Notes: a model not told the origin generated them from the sequence alone. DNA of 64,000 nt from Thioploca sp. (GCA_012032555.1 JAAUSR010000008.1:47734-111733), one strand, 5' to 3'. Numbered from the stretch's first letter, positions 29,320-40,912 are shown. A program made the numbers and translations.

Positions 29320-29772
29320 CTAAAATCCCGCTTTAGCATACCATCGCTTAGCTTCTTCGGGATCTTTTTCGACACCTTGTCCTTGTTCATATAAATTCCC
29401 TAACGCGGCTTGTGCACCCGCTAAACCTTGTTCTGCAGCTAAACGAAACCAGTAAGCGGCTTGGGTGTCATTTTGCTCGACACATTCGCCTTCAAGGTAC
29501 ATAAAACCCAGTCCATGTTGAGCTAAATCGAAACCTTGTTCAGCCGCTGCTTGCATCCAATGGACAGCTTCTTGCTGATTGACGACTTGTCCTAAGCCAT
29601 TTTGGGCCATAATCGCTAAGCGATATTGTGCTTGAGGATGACCCGCTTGAGCTAAGGGAGAGAGCAGTTGATAAGCTCGTACAAATTGTTTAGTTTCAAA
29701 AGCGGCTATCCCACTTTGTAAGGCCATCACCTCTTCTGCTAACAAATTTTCATTTGCTGTTTTTTCTACCAT
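29320..29772 (-). CDS. Sel1-repeat (tetratricopeptide-like) protein
   Basis: A 150-residue soluble protein with three Sel1-type repeats: AQYRLAIMAQNGLGQVVNQQEAVHW, AQHGLGFMYLEGECVEQNDTQAAYW and AQAALGNLYEQGQGVEKDPEEAKRW. Such repeats form alpha-alpha superhelices for protein binding. No signal peptide is present, so it should be cytoplasmic. The partner is unknown. It ends next to serS but is separated by 62 bases carrying a GTAGGGTGGGTAGAGCGCA-type dispersed repeat (29796-29833). Confidence 0.85.
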   Translation of the reverse strand: MVEKTANENLLAEEVMALQSGIAAFETKQFVRAYQLLSPLAQAGHPQAQYRLAIMAQNGLGQVVNQQEAVHWMQAAAEQGFDLAQHGLGFMYLEGECVEQNDTQAAYWFRLAAEQGLAGAQAALGNLYEQGQGVEKDPEEAKRWYAKAGF

Positions 29773-29834
29773 TTTTTTCTCCGCTGCGGATAATCGATAG
29801 TGGGTTTCATTGCGCTCTACCCACCCTACATTAT

Positions 29835-31112
<1,278 letters not shown>

Positions 31113-31427
31113 TTAGCTATTATCGTTGTTGTCATTAACTTGAGCAGACCAATGAACGAGATGTCCTGGTTCAATTAAGGTCTGTAATTGTGGTAAAATA
31201 TGATCAATTTTGGTAGGCGTGTCAAAAAATTCAATGACAACCGGCAGGTCAAAAGACAAATCGACTAAATGGGCGCTATGAATTTTACCAGACTTGCCAA
31301 AGCCACTAATCCCTCTCAACACGGTCACGCCACGAACTTGACTGTCATCATGTAAGTATTTCAATAATCTATCTAATTTTTTTTCGGATTCGGTCAGATA
31401 AATTCGGACCATGGTAATGGGTTTCAT
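31113..31427 (-). CDS. DUF190 family PII-like protein
   Basis: A 104-residue protein beginning MKPITMVRIYLTESEKK and containing VRGVTVLRGISGFGKSGKIH and LPVVIEFFDTPTKID, the DUF190 signature. The fold is PII-like and presumably senses a small ligand. The ATG at 31427 overlaps the crcB stop as ATGA, giving tight coupling with the fluoride channel. An upstream in-frame extension to 31472 is therefore not used. DUF190 genes are often adjacent to crcB, which suggests a role in fluoride response; direct evidence is lacking. Confidence 0.88.
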   Translation of the reverse strand: MKPITMVRIYLTESEKKLDRLLKYLHDDSQVRGVTVLRGISGFGKSGKIHSAHLVDLSFDLPVVIEFFDTPTKIDHILPQLQTLIEPGHLVHWSAQVNDNNDNS

Positions 31428-31801
31428 AATTGTCTTGCTAAAGATAGACCTAACCAGGTAGCTAACAAACACAAACTAAAATTAAAAAAAATATTCAGTA
31501 ATGCTTTAGTGGATTCACCTTGATTTAATAAATTCAATGTTTCTAATGAAAAAGTCGAGAAAGTGGTAAAGGCACCTAACAAACCGGTCAGTAAAGCAGC
31601 GCGCCACTCTACACTGACAAAACGTTCTAACATCACTACCGATAAAAACCCCATCGCTAAACAGCCTAATATATTGACAATTAAGGTACCATAAGGAAAC
31701 TTCGTGTTTAATAACGTATGTACCCAATTAGATAACCAAAAACGTAGCACTGCACCTACTGCTCCTCCTGCTGCAATCGCTACTAAACGAAACATGACCA
31801 T
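31424..31801 (-). CDS. crcB: Fluoride efflux channel CrcB/Fluc
   Basis: A 125-residue inner-membrane protein with four predicted helices that forms dual-topology dimeric fluoride channels. Family motifs are present: GGAVGAVLRFWLS, PYGTLIVNILGCLAMGF and GLLGAFTTFSTFSLE. No fluoride riboswitch is recognisable in the 50-base gap upstream. A second ATG two codons in (31795) is an equally possible start. Co-translated with the DUF190 gene and followed by serS. Confidence 0.94.
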   Translation of the reverse strand: MVMFRLVAIAAGGAVGAVLRFWLSNWVHTLLNTKFPYGTLIVNILGCLAMGFLSVVMLERFVSVEWRAALLTGLLGAFTTFSTFSLETLNLLNQGESTKALLNIFFNFSLCLLATWLGLSLARQL

Positions 31802-31820
31802 TCTCTCAATAGATTATTCA

Positions 31821-32431
31821 TTAATTTAATTTTTTAATTATCCCATTAATTCTCAAAATATCTCGTAATTGTTGATGTTGTTGTCTAACCTTTTCTTGCT
31901 CGCTTTGAGGTGGGAGCCGTACTGCATACCAACCATTGTTACTTTGGATAATATGTGCTTCAGTAGCAATATGATTATCTTTGATTTTTGCACTAAATTC
32001 TGCGCCAGTGCTTCTTCCCTAAAACTCGCTGCCTGTACATACCATTTACCTTCGCCGCTGTTAGCAGTATAGATTTCTGCTGATTCTGCTGAGGTAGTGG
32101 CCTGATAAACTTCCTTTTGCATCGGATTACCTTTTAGATCCAAGAAAACAAATTTTGATGGCAATGGATAGTTTATTTGAGGTGAGGCTATCGAGCTATC
32201 AGTGGCTGCTAAAGTTTGGGTTTTATTTAACCCATTGGCGCTACTAAGAATTTCTGCAGTTAAAGGTGCACCAATCTCAAACCGCCCTTCAGGAACGTAG
32301 GAAAAGCCGAGTACTAATTTTAATAGGCTATAAATGAGTAACATTAATAAAAATAGTACTATTCCCCCTACAATACGTTGTTTGGGGTCGTAGTGTTCAG
32401 TAATGGGTCGACGAACGTTGCGTGGTGGCAT
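31821..32431 (-). pseudogene. SPOR-domain membrane protein with one frameshift
   Basis: The protein starts MPPRNVRRPITEHYDPKQRI, has one membrane helix (IVGGIVLFLLMLLIYSLLKLVLGF) and a periplasmic linker. It enters a SPOR domain at KWYVQAASFREEALAQNLVQK. The frame then goes astray. Shifting at the T5 run 31985-31989 (A5 on the coding strand, A6 expected) gives IKDNHIATEAHIIQSNNGWY, AVRLPPQSEQEKVRQ and a stop at 31821, completing a normal SPOR repeat (~203 aa). SPOR domains bind denuded septal peptidoglycan, so a division or cell-wall role is likely. It may be intact in the living cell. Confidence 0.8.
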
Positions 32432-32598
32432 AATAAAATACTACAACATTTTATCTTTAGATTTAGCTTAGCCTTTATTAATCAATCTGCTTTGATTTAT
32501 TTAACTTGACTTGGCACCAATATGAATGGTATTTCTTATTTAGAGTTTAGTATAACACTTTTACCTTGAATAAATAGGACAGCAAGCTAACTAGCTCA

Positions 32599-33642
32599 TT
32601 ACCGAATCGTTGTACTATTATTGATTTGTAGTTGTCGAGAAAAAGTTTCTGCTATAGTGGTACCTAAACGTTCAGCGAAGCGATCTAAATAATTGGGTTT
32701 CTGCGTAAAATCTTTGATCTTTTCTGCTTTGATAATCTCCCGGGCGACGTAACCAGCACTACCTAAAGCGTCTATCAAACCCAATTTTACCGCTTGTTCA
32801 CCAGTCCAGACCAAACCAGAAAATAATTTGTCTTCATCCGCTCCCTTTAGACGTTCTCCACGTCCAGTTTTAACGGCATTAATAAATTGAGTATGAATAT
32901 CATTCAACAAATTTTTAATGTGATCAATATCTTCCGGTTTCATTGGCGAAAAAGGATCTAAAAATCCTTTATGTTCTCCGGCGGTCAGGAGACGGCGTTC
33001 TATTCCTAATTTATCCATTGCTTGTACAAACCCAAAACCATTCATTAATACGCCAATAGAACCCACTACACTCGCTTTATCGGCATAAATTTTGTCTGCA
33101 GCGGCGGCGATATAATAGCCACCAGAAGCACAAATATCCGTTATAACCGCATAGATTGGAATAGTCGGATATTGTTTACGTAAGCGGTTGATTTCATCAT
33201 TAATATAACCTGCTTGCACCGGACTACCACCGGGACTATTAATTCGCAGGATAATACCCGCTGTAGTTTTATCTTCAAAGGCTTTTTTTAAACCCGAGAC
33301 AATTTTATCAGCACTGGCTTCAGTATCCGTTGCAATGACGCCATCTATTTCTATTAGGGCAGTGTGTTTACCCGTGCTGGTGAGTTCATTATCTACGGCG
33401 ACTAAATTATTCCACTCTGGTTGATAAACCGTGAAATAGATGAGAAATAAGTAAATAAAAAATAAAAATATGAAGAAAATACGCCAACGTCGGTGGCGGC
33501 GTTGTTCATTCAGTGTGGCGAAAGCCAGACGATTTAAAATGTCACGTTCCCAATTATCCTCTTTATGCGCATTGGATGTTATCGTCACCATTTCTGACTG
33601 TTCCTCATGGGAAGGTCCGGCTTGATTTTCTATTACTGACAT
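32599..33642 (-). CDS. sppA: Signal peptide peptidase SppA (short form)
   Basis: A membrane-anchored periplasmic serine protease that degrades cleaved signal peptides. The cytoplasmic N-terminus is followed by a hydrophobic anchor (IFFIFLFFIYLFLIYFTVY) and the S49 protease domain: ALIEIDGVI, ILRINSPGGSPVQAG, DICASGGYYIAAAADKIYA with the nucleophile Ser, and VVGSIGVLM. The ATG at 33642 with AGGATAAATAACTTT upstream gives 347 residues; an in-frame extension to 33693 lacks a site. It follows rluC and the HAD gene, as in Pseudomonas. Confidence 0.94.
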   Translation of the reverse strand: MSVIENQAGPSHEEQSEMVTITSNAHKEDNWERDILNRLAFATLNEQRRHRRWRIFFIFLFFIYLFLIYFTVYQPEWNNLVAVDNELTSTGKHTALIEIDGVIATDTEASADKIVSGLKKAFEDKTTAGIILRINSPGGSPVQAGYINDEINRLRKQYPTIPIYAVITDICASGGYYIAAAADKIYADKASVVGSIGVLMNGFGFVQAMDKLGIERRLLTAGEHKGFLDPFSPMKPEDIDHIKNLLNDIHTQFINAVKTGRGERLKGADEDKLFSGLVWTGEQAVKLGLIDALGSAGYVAREIIKAEKIKDFTQKPNYLDRFAERLGTTIAETFSRQLQINNSTTIR

Positions 33643-33796
33643 AAAGTTATTTATCCTGTTAGGTGATGTATCAAATTTTATATTAAAAATCAATTGATTA
33701 CTAATTAATGCGTGGCTTGGAAGAACTAAAGTAACCTATTGAAATATAATAATTGTATACCAATTTAACTCGATAAGTAGCCTCAGGGTTACTTTT

Positions 33797-34447
33797 TTAA
33801 ATGGGTAGCCAATCCAATAATTCTGGTAGCGTATCTAAACAAATTAAAGGCTGAAAAGTCAATAAGTGTGCTTTATCATGGACACCATAACTCACAGCAA
33901 CAGCCCCAGCTTTCGCATTATTAGCCATTTGTAAATCATATTCAGTATCACCTATCATTAACGTAGCAGTGGATAACACTTTTAATTCTGACATAATCTC
34001 TTGTAGCATTTGTGGATGTGGTTTTGAATGAGTTTCTTCGGCACAACGAGAACAATGAAATAGGTTGCCCAAACCAGAATCCGTCAAAGCGAGATTAAGC
34101 CCGGCTCGACTCTTGCCTGTAGCAACAGCGAGTTTATAGCCAGCAGCATGCAAAGTTTGTAAAGTTTCCGCTACCCCCGGAAATAAAGGCGTTGGTAAAT
34201 CTAAATTCATAAAGTGCGAACGGTAACATTGTGCAATTTGTTGACGTAATAAGGCAGCGGTTTGAGGAAATAAAGTAGCAATAGCGATATCCAAACCTAA
34301 ACCAATAATGTAACGAATTTGTGTTGGGGTACGTGGTTCTAAGCCTAATTGAGCAATGGTTGCTTGAAAACTTGCCACGATACGCGCTTGTGAATCCATT
34401 AACGTGCCATCCCAATCAAAGACGAGTAAACTAAACTGTTTTGGCAT
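33797..34447 (-). CDS. HAD-superfamily phosphatase, phosphoglycolate phosphatase-like
   Basis: A 216-residue HAD hydrolase with motif I VFDWDGTLMDS, motif II VATGKSR, motif III lysine in ETHSKPHPQML, and motif IV MIGDTEYDLQMANNA. It resembles the Gph/PpaX group, but the substrate cannot be fixed from sequence. The start overlaps the end of rluC by 17 bases, and the rluC-HAD-sppA order is conserved in gammaproteobacteria. The genes are probably translated from one message. Confidence 0.9.
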   Translation of the reverse strand: MPKQFSLLVFDWDGTLMDSQARIVASFQATIAQLGLEPRTPTQIRYIIGLGLDIAIATLFPQTAALLRQQIAQCYRSHFMNLDLPTPLFPGVAETLQTLHAAGYKLAVATGKSRAGLNLALTDSGLGNLFHCSRCAEETHSKPHPQMLQEIMSELKVLSTATLMIGDTEYDLQMANNAKAGAVAVSYGVHDKAHLLTFQPLICLDTLPELLDWLPI

Positions 34448-35399
34448 GAACGGTATCCAAATGGTGTAAAACTTGTTTTAAGCGCGAAGGTAAGGGTGCT
34501 ACTACGGCTAAATGAAAATTGAGTTCTGGTAAAGTTAAACTCAGTTTTTCGGCATGTAAAAATAAACGATTCAGTTTAAGTTGCCGCAGTTGCTGGTTAA
34601 AGGTATCATCACCATACTTACTATCACCGGCAATGGGATGCCCAACATGAGCAGTATGAACTCGAATTTGATGGGTACGTCCGGTCAATGGTCTGATTCG
34701 TAAGAGTGTCGTGGTAGTCAGGTGGCGTTCAATCTGAAATTGGCTGATAGAAGCTTTACCACTGACTTGTACTCTTACAATTCGTTCACCGGAACACAGG
34801 ATATTTTTACGCAATGGCAATTCTACTTGAGTCAGATTAGGGTTCCAATGACCTTGTACTAAGGCTAGATACTGTTTATCAATGGTACCATTGCGGAGTA
34901 AGTCATGTAATCGTCTTAACATACTGGGCTTTTTAGCAATCATAAGGCAACCAGAGGTATCACGATCTAAACGGTGGACTAATTCTAAATAAGGTAACTG
35001 GGGGTATAAAGCACGTAATGCTTCAATAACTCCAGCATGAATACCACTACCACCGTGTACCGCCATACCAGCCGGTTTATCAATAACAATTAGGCGGTTA
35101 TCTTCATACAAAATAGTTGGTACTAATTGCTGTTGTTGAGTCACAGCAGGTGGTTTGGTCGAGGTCGGTTGAAAGTGAAGTGGCGGTAAACGAATAACAT
35201 CGCCGCTTTGTAAACGGTAAGTTGGTTTTATGCGACTTTTATTCACACGCACTTCACCGGTACGTAAAATCCGATAAAGATGAGTTTTAGGTACGCCTTT
35301 TAGGTGAGTGTGTAAAAAATTATCAATCCGTTGCCCAGCTTGTTCGCTTGTAATTTGCAGGTAAGCAACTGTGTTCGGTTTTAAAATAGATGATTCCAT
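34431..35399 (-). CDS. rluC: 23S rRNA pseudouridine synthase RluC
   Basis: A 322-residue RluA-family enzyme: N-terminal S4 RNA-binding domain (AGQRIDNFLHTHLKGVPKTHLYRILRTGEVRVN) and a catalytic domain with the nucleophile Asp in VHRLDRDTSGCLMIAK and the motif RPLTGRTHQIRVH. It modifies several uridines in 23S rRNA (955, 2504, 2580 in E. coli). Divergent from rne, the conserved gammaproteobacterial arrangement that favours RluC over RluD. Confidence 0.92.
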   Translation of the reverse strand: MESSILKPNTVAYLQITSEQAGQRIDNFLHTHLKGVPKTHLYRILRTGEVRVNKSRIKPTYRLQSGDVIRLPPLHFQPTSTKPPAVTQQQQLVPTILYEDNRLIVIDKPAGMAVHGGSGIHAGVIEALRALYPQLPYLELVHRLDRDTSGCLMIAKKPSMLRRLHDLLRNGTIDKQYLALVQGHWNPNLTQVELPLRKNILCSGERIVRVQVSGKASISQFQIERHLTTTTLLRIRPLTGRTHQIRVHTAHVGHPIAGDSKYGDDTFNQQLRQLKLNRLFLHAEKLSLTLPELNFHLAVVAPLPSRLKQVLHHLDTVHAKTV

Positions 35400-36090
35400 A
35401 ATTAAAATTATAACAGTTTGATACCCCTATCTAACACTGTTATAGTTGTGGTGGTATAACTTTTAATATATTGGGGTGATTAAACATGCATTAATAAATG
35501 CTTATTGAGCGATGACGTGTTATCAACCCCTAATGAAATGGATGTCTTTTGTGCAGGTACAAAGGTTATTGTGTAAGTTATTGAACTTAAATTGGTAAAA
35601 CCAAAAAAATGCTGTTTAGGATGAAGAGGTCTAATAACAACTGACTCAATAACCACAAAATTATATCACACCAGGACAATCCATTAATTTGTAATCAATA
35701 CAGTATTTGAATGATCGGCTCAGCGTGTTTGTTGGGAGGAACTTGGCTCTATCTTGAGTAACTATTAGATAGAAAGTGTTAGAGCGAATTACCTAAAGGT
35801 ATTCTAAATGATTGGTAACCGGATTCAACTTAAAAACGGACCTAACCCAGTAAGAGAAGTCCCCTACACCAGTCAGTTGACTAACACCAGTTGGTGTGTA
35901 AGATGCGGCACCCGCCTTAGAACCACTCATCATCTTAGATACCGCTACCGTGTCTCAGAAGGTAATAGCGCGTTCCTGGCGTTAGCAACTGTTAACAAGC
36001 TAGAAAGTAAAGAATAAAGAATACTATTTCTGACTTTGAACGCTGAACTCCTACGTTGAGTGCTTTGATTCAAAAATAAGGATTAACAAT
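35400..36090 (+). promoter_or_regulatory. rluC-rne divergent region with a structured rne leader
   Basis: A 690-base region separates rluC and rne. Near rluC, TATAACAGT (35411-35419) and ACTGTTATA (35436-35444) form a perfect inverted repeat, a possible operator. Before rne, three consecutive stems can be drawn: TACACCA (35865) with TGGTGTGTA (35892); AAGATG (35900) with CATCTT (35931), enclosing GCGG-cac-CCGC; and CGCTACC (35943) with GGTAATAGCG (35961). RNase E in enterobacteria autoregulates through a multi-hairpin 5' leader cleaved by the enzyme. The arrangement here fits the same idea but is only inferred. Confidence 0.5.
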
Positions 36091-38166
36091 ATGAAGAGAA
36101 TACTTATTAACGCCACCCAACCAGAAGAATTAAGGGTGGCTATGGTTGATGGCCAGAAATTACATAATTTCGATATTGAAACCATTGGACGCAGACAAAC
36201 TAAATCGAATATTTACAAAGGTAAAATTACTCGCTTAGAACCGAGTTTAGAAGCCGCTTTTGTTGATTTTGGTGCGGATCGGCATGGTTTCTTACCACTG
36301 AAGGATATTACTCGGAGTTATTTTCAGCCTCAGTTACTTGATAAACTAGAAAACCCTGAAGCAGTCACAGCCGAAACCGAAATATTTAGTCGTACCAGTA
36401 TTAAAGATGTTTTGAAAGAAGGACAAGAGATCATTATCCAAATCGATAAAGAAGAACGGGGTAACAAAGGTGCTGCCTTAACAACTTTTATTAGTTTAGC
36501 TGGACGTTATTTAGTTCTGATGCCTAATAATCCGAGAGCCGGTGGGGTATCACGTCGCATTGAGGGAGAAGAGCGGAGTGAAGCGCGAGAAGCATTAAGC
36601 ACTTTAGAAATACCGCCAAACATGGGCTTGATACTCCGTACTGCCGGTGTGAGTAAAACTGCGGAGGAATTACAATGGGATTTGGAATATCTTCTGCAAC
36701 TATGGCAAGCAATAGAATCTTCTGCTCAACAACAACCGGCTCCTTTTTTAGTTTATCAGGAAAGTAATATTATTATTCGCGCTATTCGAGATTATTTGCG
36801 GGAAGATATTAGTGAAATTTTGGTTGATAACCAAGAGATTTACCAAGAAGCCTATGAATTCATGCAACGGGTCATGCCGCAACATCTCAGTAAAGTAAAA
36901 TTATATCAGGATAAGGTACCACTGTTTACTCGCTACCAAATTGAAAGCCAAATCGAATCGGCTTTTCAACGTGAAGTTAAATTACCTTCGGGTGGTGCTA
37001 TTGTCCTCGATCATACTGAAGCACTCTTGTCCATTGATATTAACTCCGCGCGCGCCACCAAGGGTGGTGATATAGAAGAAACCGCTCTCCAAACTAACCT
37101 GGAAGCAGTAGAAGAAATTGCTCGGCAACTTCGCCTCCGTGACTCTGGCGGACTAGTTGTTATTGATTTTATTGATATGCTGAGTCACAAACATCAACGC
37201 GAAGTTGAAAGCCGCATGAAAGAAGCACTGAGAATAGATAGAGCGCGAGTCCAAGTTGGACGTATTTCGCGCTTTGGGTTGTTAGAAATGTCGCGGCAAC
37301 GACTAAGACCCTCTCTCGGTGAATCCAGTCATACGGTTTGTCCACGTTGTAATGGGCAAGGTACTATTCGGGCAGTGGAATCTTTATCGCTTTCTATCTT
37401 ACGATTATTGGAAGAAGAAGCCATGAAAGAAAAAACCGTTAAAATCATTGCTCAAGTCCCGGTGGTTGTTGCTACTTATTTACTCAATGACAAGCGGTAC
37501 ACCGTACGCGAAATCGAAAAACGCCAAAAAATCAGTATTATAATTGTTCCAGATCCCCATATGGAAACACCACGCTATGAAGTACAACGGGTGCGACAGG
37601 ATGATAAAAACGAATTCATCAACAACAAACCCAGTTATGATTTAATTATGCCACCGCCTGAACCAGTGCTTGATCACTATAAGACACCGACTCAACCAGA
37701 AATTCATGAAGAAGCTGCCGTAAAAGGGGTAGTTTATACTACTCCACCGAAGCCTCGTTTTAACTCAGCTGGGCAACAAATTAGTCTGATAAGACGTTTT
37801 TGGAATCGATTATTTCGGAAAAATCGAGAAGAGGAAACCCCGATTGCCGCTACGATAACATCCAAACAATCTCACTTTGAGAAATCGCCTACTAATCGAT
37901 CTTTTAGACGTTTTCGCCATGCGCCTAGAACACGTAATCAATCACCAGCAGTTGAGTCAAGTCATAATTCAACTGAAGCCGAAATAATCAAAAAAGCAGA
38001 TAATGGTCGAAATCCGACTTATGTGCGTCGTGGTCGTCGGCGTAAACGCCCAGAAATGACAAACCTAGAGACTGCTGCAGTCGCTAAGATCGTTGAGGTT
38101 ACTAGCCGAGATAGCAATGAGTCAGTTGAATTAAAAAACAATCATCTCAAGGAAGAAATTCATTAA
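36091..38166 (+). CDS. rne: Ribonuclease E (RNase E/G family, short C-terminal domain)
   Basis: The endoribonuclease initiates mRNA decay and processes rRNA/tRNA precursors. An S1 domain lies at ~35-125 ([22 protein letters not shown]). The 5' sensor and DNase I-like catalytic core follow ([34 protein letters not shown] with catalytic Asp), then the Zn-link CPRCNGQG. The C-terminal half beyond ~510 is short (total 691 aa, against 1061 in E. coli) and holds Arg-rich segments ([23 protein letters not shown]) but no long scaffold. GATTAACAAT lies before the ATG, with AAGGA a few bases further up. Probably autoregulated through its leader. Confidence 0.95.
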   Translation: MKRILINATQPEELRVAMVDGQKLHNFDIETIGRRQTKSNIYKGKITRLEPSLEAAFVDFGADRHGFLPLKDITRSYFQPQLLDKLENPEAVTAETEIFSRTSIKDVLKEGQEIIIQIDKEERGNKGAALTTFISLAGRYLVLMPNNPRAGGVSRRIEGEERSEAREALSTLEIPPNMGLILRTAGVSKTAEELQWDLEYLLQLWQAIESSAQQQPAPFLVYQESNIIIRAIRDYLREDISEILVDNQEIYQEAYEFMQRVMPQHLSKVKLYQDKVPLFTRYQIESQIESAFQREVKLPSGGAIVLDHTEALLSIDINSARATKGGDIEETALQTNLEAVEEIARQLRLRDSGGLVVIDFIDMLSHKHQREVESRMKEALRIDRARVQVGRISRFGLLEMSRQRLRPSLGESSHTVCPRCNGQGTIRAVESLSLSILRLLEEEAMKEKTVKIIAQVPVVVATYLLNDKRYTVREIEKRQKISIIIVPDPHMETPRYEVQRVRQDDKNEFINNKPSYDLIMPPPEPVLDHYKTPTQPEIHEEAAVKGVVYTTPPKPRFNSAGQQISLIRRFWNRLFRKNREEETPIAATITSKQSHFEKSPTNRSFRRFRHAPRTRNQSPAVESSHNSTEAEIIKKADNGRNPTYVRRGRRRKRPEMTNLETAAVAKIVEVTSRDSNESVELKNNHLKEEIH

Positions 38167-38242
38167 TTTTTCATTCGGTCTAAATGCGAAAGCTTATTTA
38201 ATAACATATTAATTATTAAATACAAATACTAATTATTGTAGC

Positions 38243-38272
38243 GGGTGGGCAACGGGATGTTTTTGCCCACCC
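38243..38272 (+). terminator. Hairpin after rne (dispersed GGGTGGGCA repeat)
   Basis: GGGTGGGCA (38243-38251) and TGCCCACCC (38264-38272) pair over 9 bases around a 12-base loop that includes a TTTT. It lies 76 bases after the rne stop. A close relative, AGGGTGGGCA-t-TGCCCACCCT, follows purA at 62540-62560, so the sequence is also a dispersed repeat. No T run follows. The rest of 38167-38544 shows no gene. Confidence 0.5.
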
Positions 38273-38544
38273 AATTGGATTAAGGTATTTCAGTTGGTTT
38301 GTTTATAAGCTAAGGGGTGTCATCAATTAAGGCCTAGCTATGGAAATGGGTTAGATAAACCTCAACCATTTCAAATCATTACAACACACCACTCTAAATG
38401 AGTCATTTAGGTTAAATGAATCATCCGACTTATCTTTTAATCAGTTTAATCTTGTTCTTCATCCCCAAAATGAGTTAATTTGGGATTATTCTTAATTTTG
38501 CTTTCTTGTGTAAATTTTAACAATAACATGAAGGAGTCCATGAC

Positions 38545-40482
38545 ATGTCAGAGGTCAAAGTCTATGATGTTTTAGCTGATGCTGCTGCACAAGCACACAT
38601 TAATGACAAACAATATCAAGCCATGTATGCTCATTCTATCTCCGATCCCGACGATTTTTGGGCACAACAAGCCAGAAATTTTATCACTTGGTTTCAAGAG
38701 TGGGATAAAGTCCAAGATGGAGATTATTACACTGGTAAAATTCGCTGGTTTGAAGGTGCTAAACTGAATATCTCGTACAATTGTTTAGATCGTCATCTGG
38801 CTTCAAGAGGCGATCAGGTTGCCATCATTTGGGAAGGTGATGATCCCCATGTCGATAAAAAAATCACTTATCGACAATTACATGAACAAGTCTGTCGCCT
38901 CGCTAATGTACTCAAAGGGCGTGGGGTCAATAAAGGTGATCGGGTTTGCATCTATTTGCCCATGATTCCAGAAGCAGCAGTAGCTATGTTAGCTTGTGCT
39001 CGGATTGGTGCGGTTCATTCGGTGGTATTTGGTGGATTTTCTCCGGAATCTTTGAAAGACCGCATCTTAGATTCCGGCTGTGAAGTAGTGATTACCGCTA
39101 ATGAAGGGTTACGGGGGGGGCGTTCAGTTCCGCTTAAAGCCAATGTAGATAAGGCATTAACGAGCTGTCCTAGCGTACACACCGTGATTGTCGTTAAACA
39201 TACTCCATCTCAACCTATATGGCAACCCGGTAAAGATATCTGGTACCACGAGGAAGTGGCTAAAGTAGTGGCCGATTGTCCGGCTGAGGAAATGGATGCG
39301 GAAGATCCCTTGTTTATTCTCTACACTTCTGGTTCTACCGGTAAACCCAAAGGCGTTTTACATACAAGTGGTGGTTATATTCTTTATACCGCGATGACGC
39401 ATAAGTACATTTTTGATTATCATGATGGTGATATCTATTGGTGTACTGCCGATGTTGGTTGGGTTACTGGGCATTCTTATATTGTTTATGGTCCCCTTGC
39501 CAATGGTGCTATCACTTTGATGTTTGAAGGCGTACCGACTTATCCCGATGCGAGTCGATTTTGGCAAGTCGTAGATAAACACCAAGTTAATATTTTTTAT
39601 ACCGCACCCACAGCAATTCGGGCATTGATGGGTAAAGGTAATACTTTCGTTAAGCAGACGAGTCGAAACAGTTTACGCATTCTCGGTAGTGTGGGAGAAC
39701 CCATTAACCCAGAAGCTTGGGAATGGTATTATCATGTCGTTGGCGAGGGACGGTGTCCGGTCGTTGATACATGGTGGCAAACCGAAACCGGTGGCATCTT
39801 GATTACTCCCTTACCTGGCGTTACCCCACTTAAACCGGGTTCCGCTACGCGTCCATTTTTTGGCATCGTACCGGCAATTGTCAACAATGAGGGCGATGTT
39901 CTCGACGGTGAAGCCGAAGGTAATTTAGTGATTACCCGTTCCTGGCCTTCTCAAATGCGGACTGTTTTTGGTGATCATCAACGTTTTATCGATACTTATT
40001 TAAAAACTTATCCGGGAAATTACTTTACTGGTGATGGTGCTCGTCGCGATAAGGATGGTTATTACTGGATTACCGGCCGAGTTGACGATGTGCTCAATGT
40101 TTCTGGACACCGGTTAGGAACCGCTGAGGTAGAAAGTGCTTTAGTCTTACATGAAAAAGTCGCCGAAGCAGCGGTAGTCGGTTATCCACATGACATTAAG
40201 GGGCAAGGCATTTACGCTTATGTTACGCTCATGGCCGATGTTCAACCGAGTGAAGAATTACGGAAAGAATTAATTAATTTAGTCCGTGCTGAAATTGGTG
40301 CCATCGCCACTCCTGATATTATTCAATGGGCACCGGGATTACCTAAAACGCGGTCTGGTAAAATTATGCGGCGAATTTTACGTAAAATTGCCGCTAATGA
40401 AATTAGTAATTTAGGTGATACCTCAACGTTAGCTGATCCGGGTGTTGTTAATAACTTGATTGAAAAGCGTTCCAATAAATAG
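38545..40482 (+). CDS. acs: Acetyl-CoA synthetase (AMP-forming)
   Basis: Converts acetate, CoA and ATP to acetyl-CoA through acetyl-AMP. ANL-family motifs are complete: [35 protein letters not shown] with the CoA/acetate pocket Trp, [40 protein letters not shown], and the acetylation-site lysine in [11 protein letters not shown]. At 645 residues it is full length. It stands alone downstream of rne; acetylation of the conserved Lys is the known post-translational control in the family. AAGGAG precedes the start. Confidence 0.97.
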   Translation: MSEVKVYDVLADAAAQAHINDKQYQAMYAHSISDPDDFWAQQARNFITWFQEWDKVQDGDYYTGKIRWFEGAKLNISYNCLDRHLASRGDQVAIIWEGDDPHVDKKITYRQLHEQVCRLANVLKGRGVNKGDRVCIYLPMIPEAAVAMLACARIGAVHSVVFGGFSPESLKDRILDSGCEVVITANEGLRGGRSVPLKANVDKALTSCPSVHTVIVVKHTPSQPIWQPGKDIWYHEEVAKVVADCPAEEMDAEDPLFILYTSGSTGKPKGVLHTSGGYILYTAMTHKYIFDYHDGDIYWCTADVGWVTGHSYIVYGPLANGAITLMFEGVPTYPDASRFWQVVDKHQVNIFYTAPTAIRALMGKGNTFVKQTSRNSLRILGSVGEPINPEAWEWYYHVVGEGRCPVVDTWWQTETGGILITPLPGVTPLKPGSATRPFFGIVPAIVNNEGDVLDGEAEGNLVITRSWPSQMRTVFGDHQRFIDTYLKTYPGNYFTGDGARRDKDGYYWITGRVDDVLNVSGHRLGTAEVESALVLHEKVAEAAVVGYPHDIKGQGIYAYVTLMADVQPSEELRKELINLVRAEIGAIATPDIIQWAPGLPKTRSGKIMRRILRKIAANEISNLGDTSTLADPGVVNNLIEKRSNK

Positions 40483-40658
40483 CGGACTGTTGATTAACTT
40501 TAATTGGTGCTATTGCTAATAAATTGTTTAACTTAAGGAGTTGTGCTCGGTGTTATTGAAAATTTAACGCTGTTTTCATCTCCATCACACTAATTGGGAT
40601 CTAAAAACTGGAACTGGAGGTAGTGACGTTGGATATTCGATGGATAATGATAGACTAA

Positions 40659-40830
40659 CTGATAATTCACTGCCATTAAGTTAAGCATGGTTCTCCCCCT
40701 CCTTACCAAGGAGGGGCCGGGGGGTGGTAGTTAACATTTTGAATAAAAGAAACTTTCTAAACCACCCCCGTCCCCTCCTTACCAAGGAGGGGAGAAAGAA
40801 ATGCTTAACTTGATGGCAGTGAACTGATAA
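40659..40830. mobile_element. MITE-like palindromic element, copy 1, with 7-bp target duplication
   Basis: The element spans 40666-40823 (158 bp). Its ends are TTCACTGCCATTAAGTTAAGC and the near-exact inverse ...GCTTAACTTGATGGCAGTGAA. Internal CCCCTCCTTACCAAGGAGGGG hairpins face each other as well, so almost the whole element folds on itself. It is flanked by the direct repeat CTGATAA at 40659-40665 and 40824-40830, consistent with insertion by a transposase acting in trans. No coding capacity. Related copies lie at 43023 and 49162. Confidence 0.75.
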
Positions 40831-40869
40831 TCAGAATAGCATTGTTAATTTCTCAGCAAGTGATTGGCG

Positions 40870-40899
40870 TTAGGAAAAAATTTACCGGCCCGAGACAAC
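40870..40899 (+). repeat. 30-base match to 20764-20795
   Basis: TTAGGAAAAAATTTACCGGC and CCGAGACAAC recur at 20764-20795, where the A run is two bases longer. Here the flanks give no convincing protein. The shared piece is either part of a decayed gene family or a small dispersed repeat. Confidence 0.5.
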
Positions 40900-40912
40900 A
40901 AAGAGAGAGATA

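Noticed and set aside
35808-36017. Open frame of 69 codons upstream of rne
   Set aside because: It has no recognisable protein features or ribosome site and coincides with stable RNA hairpins; more likely the rne leader.
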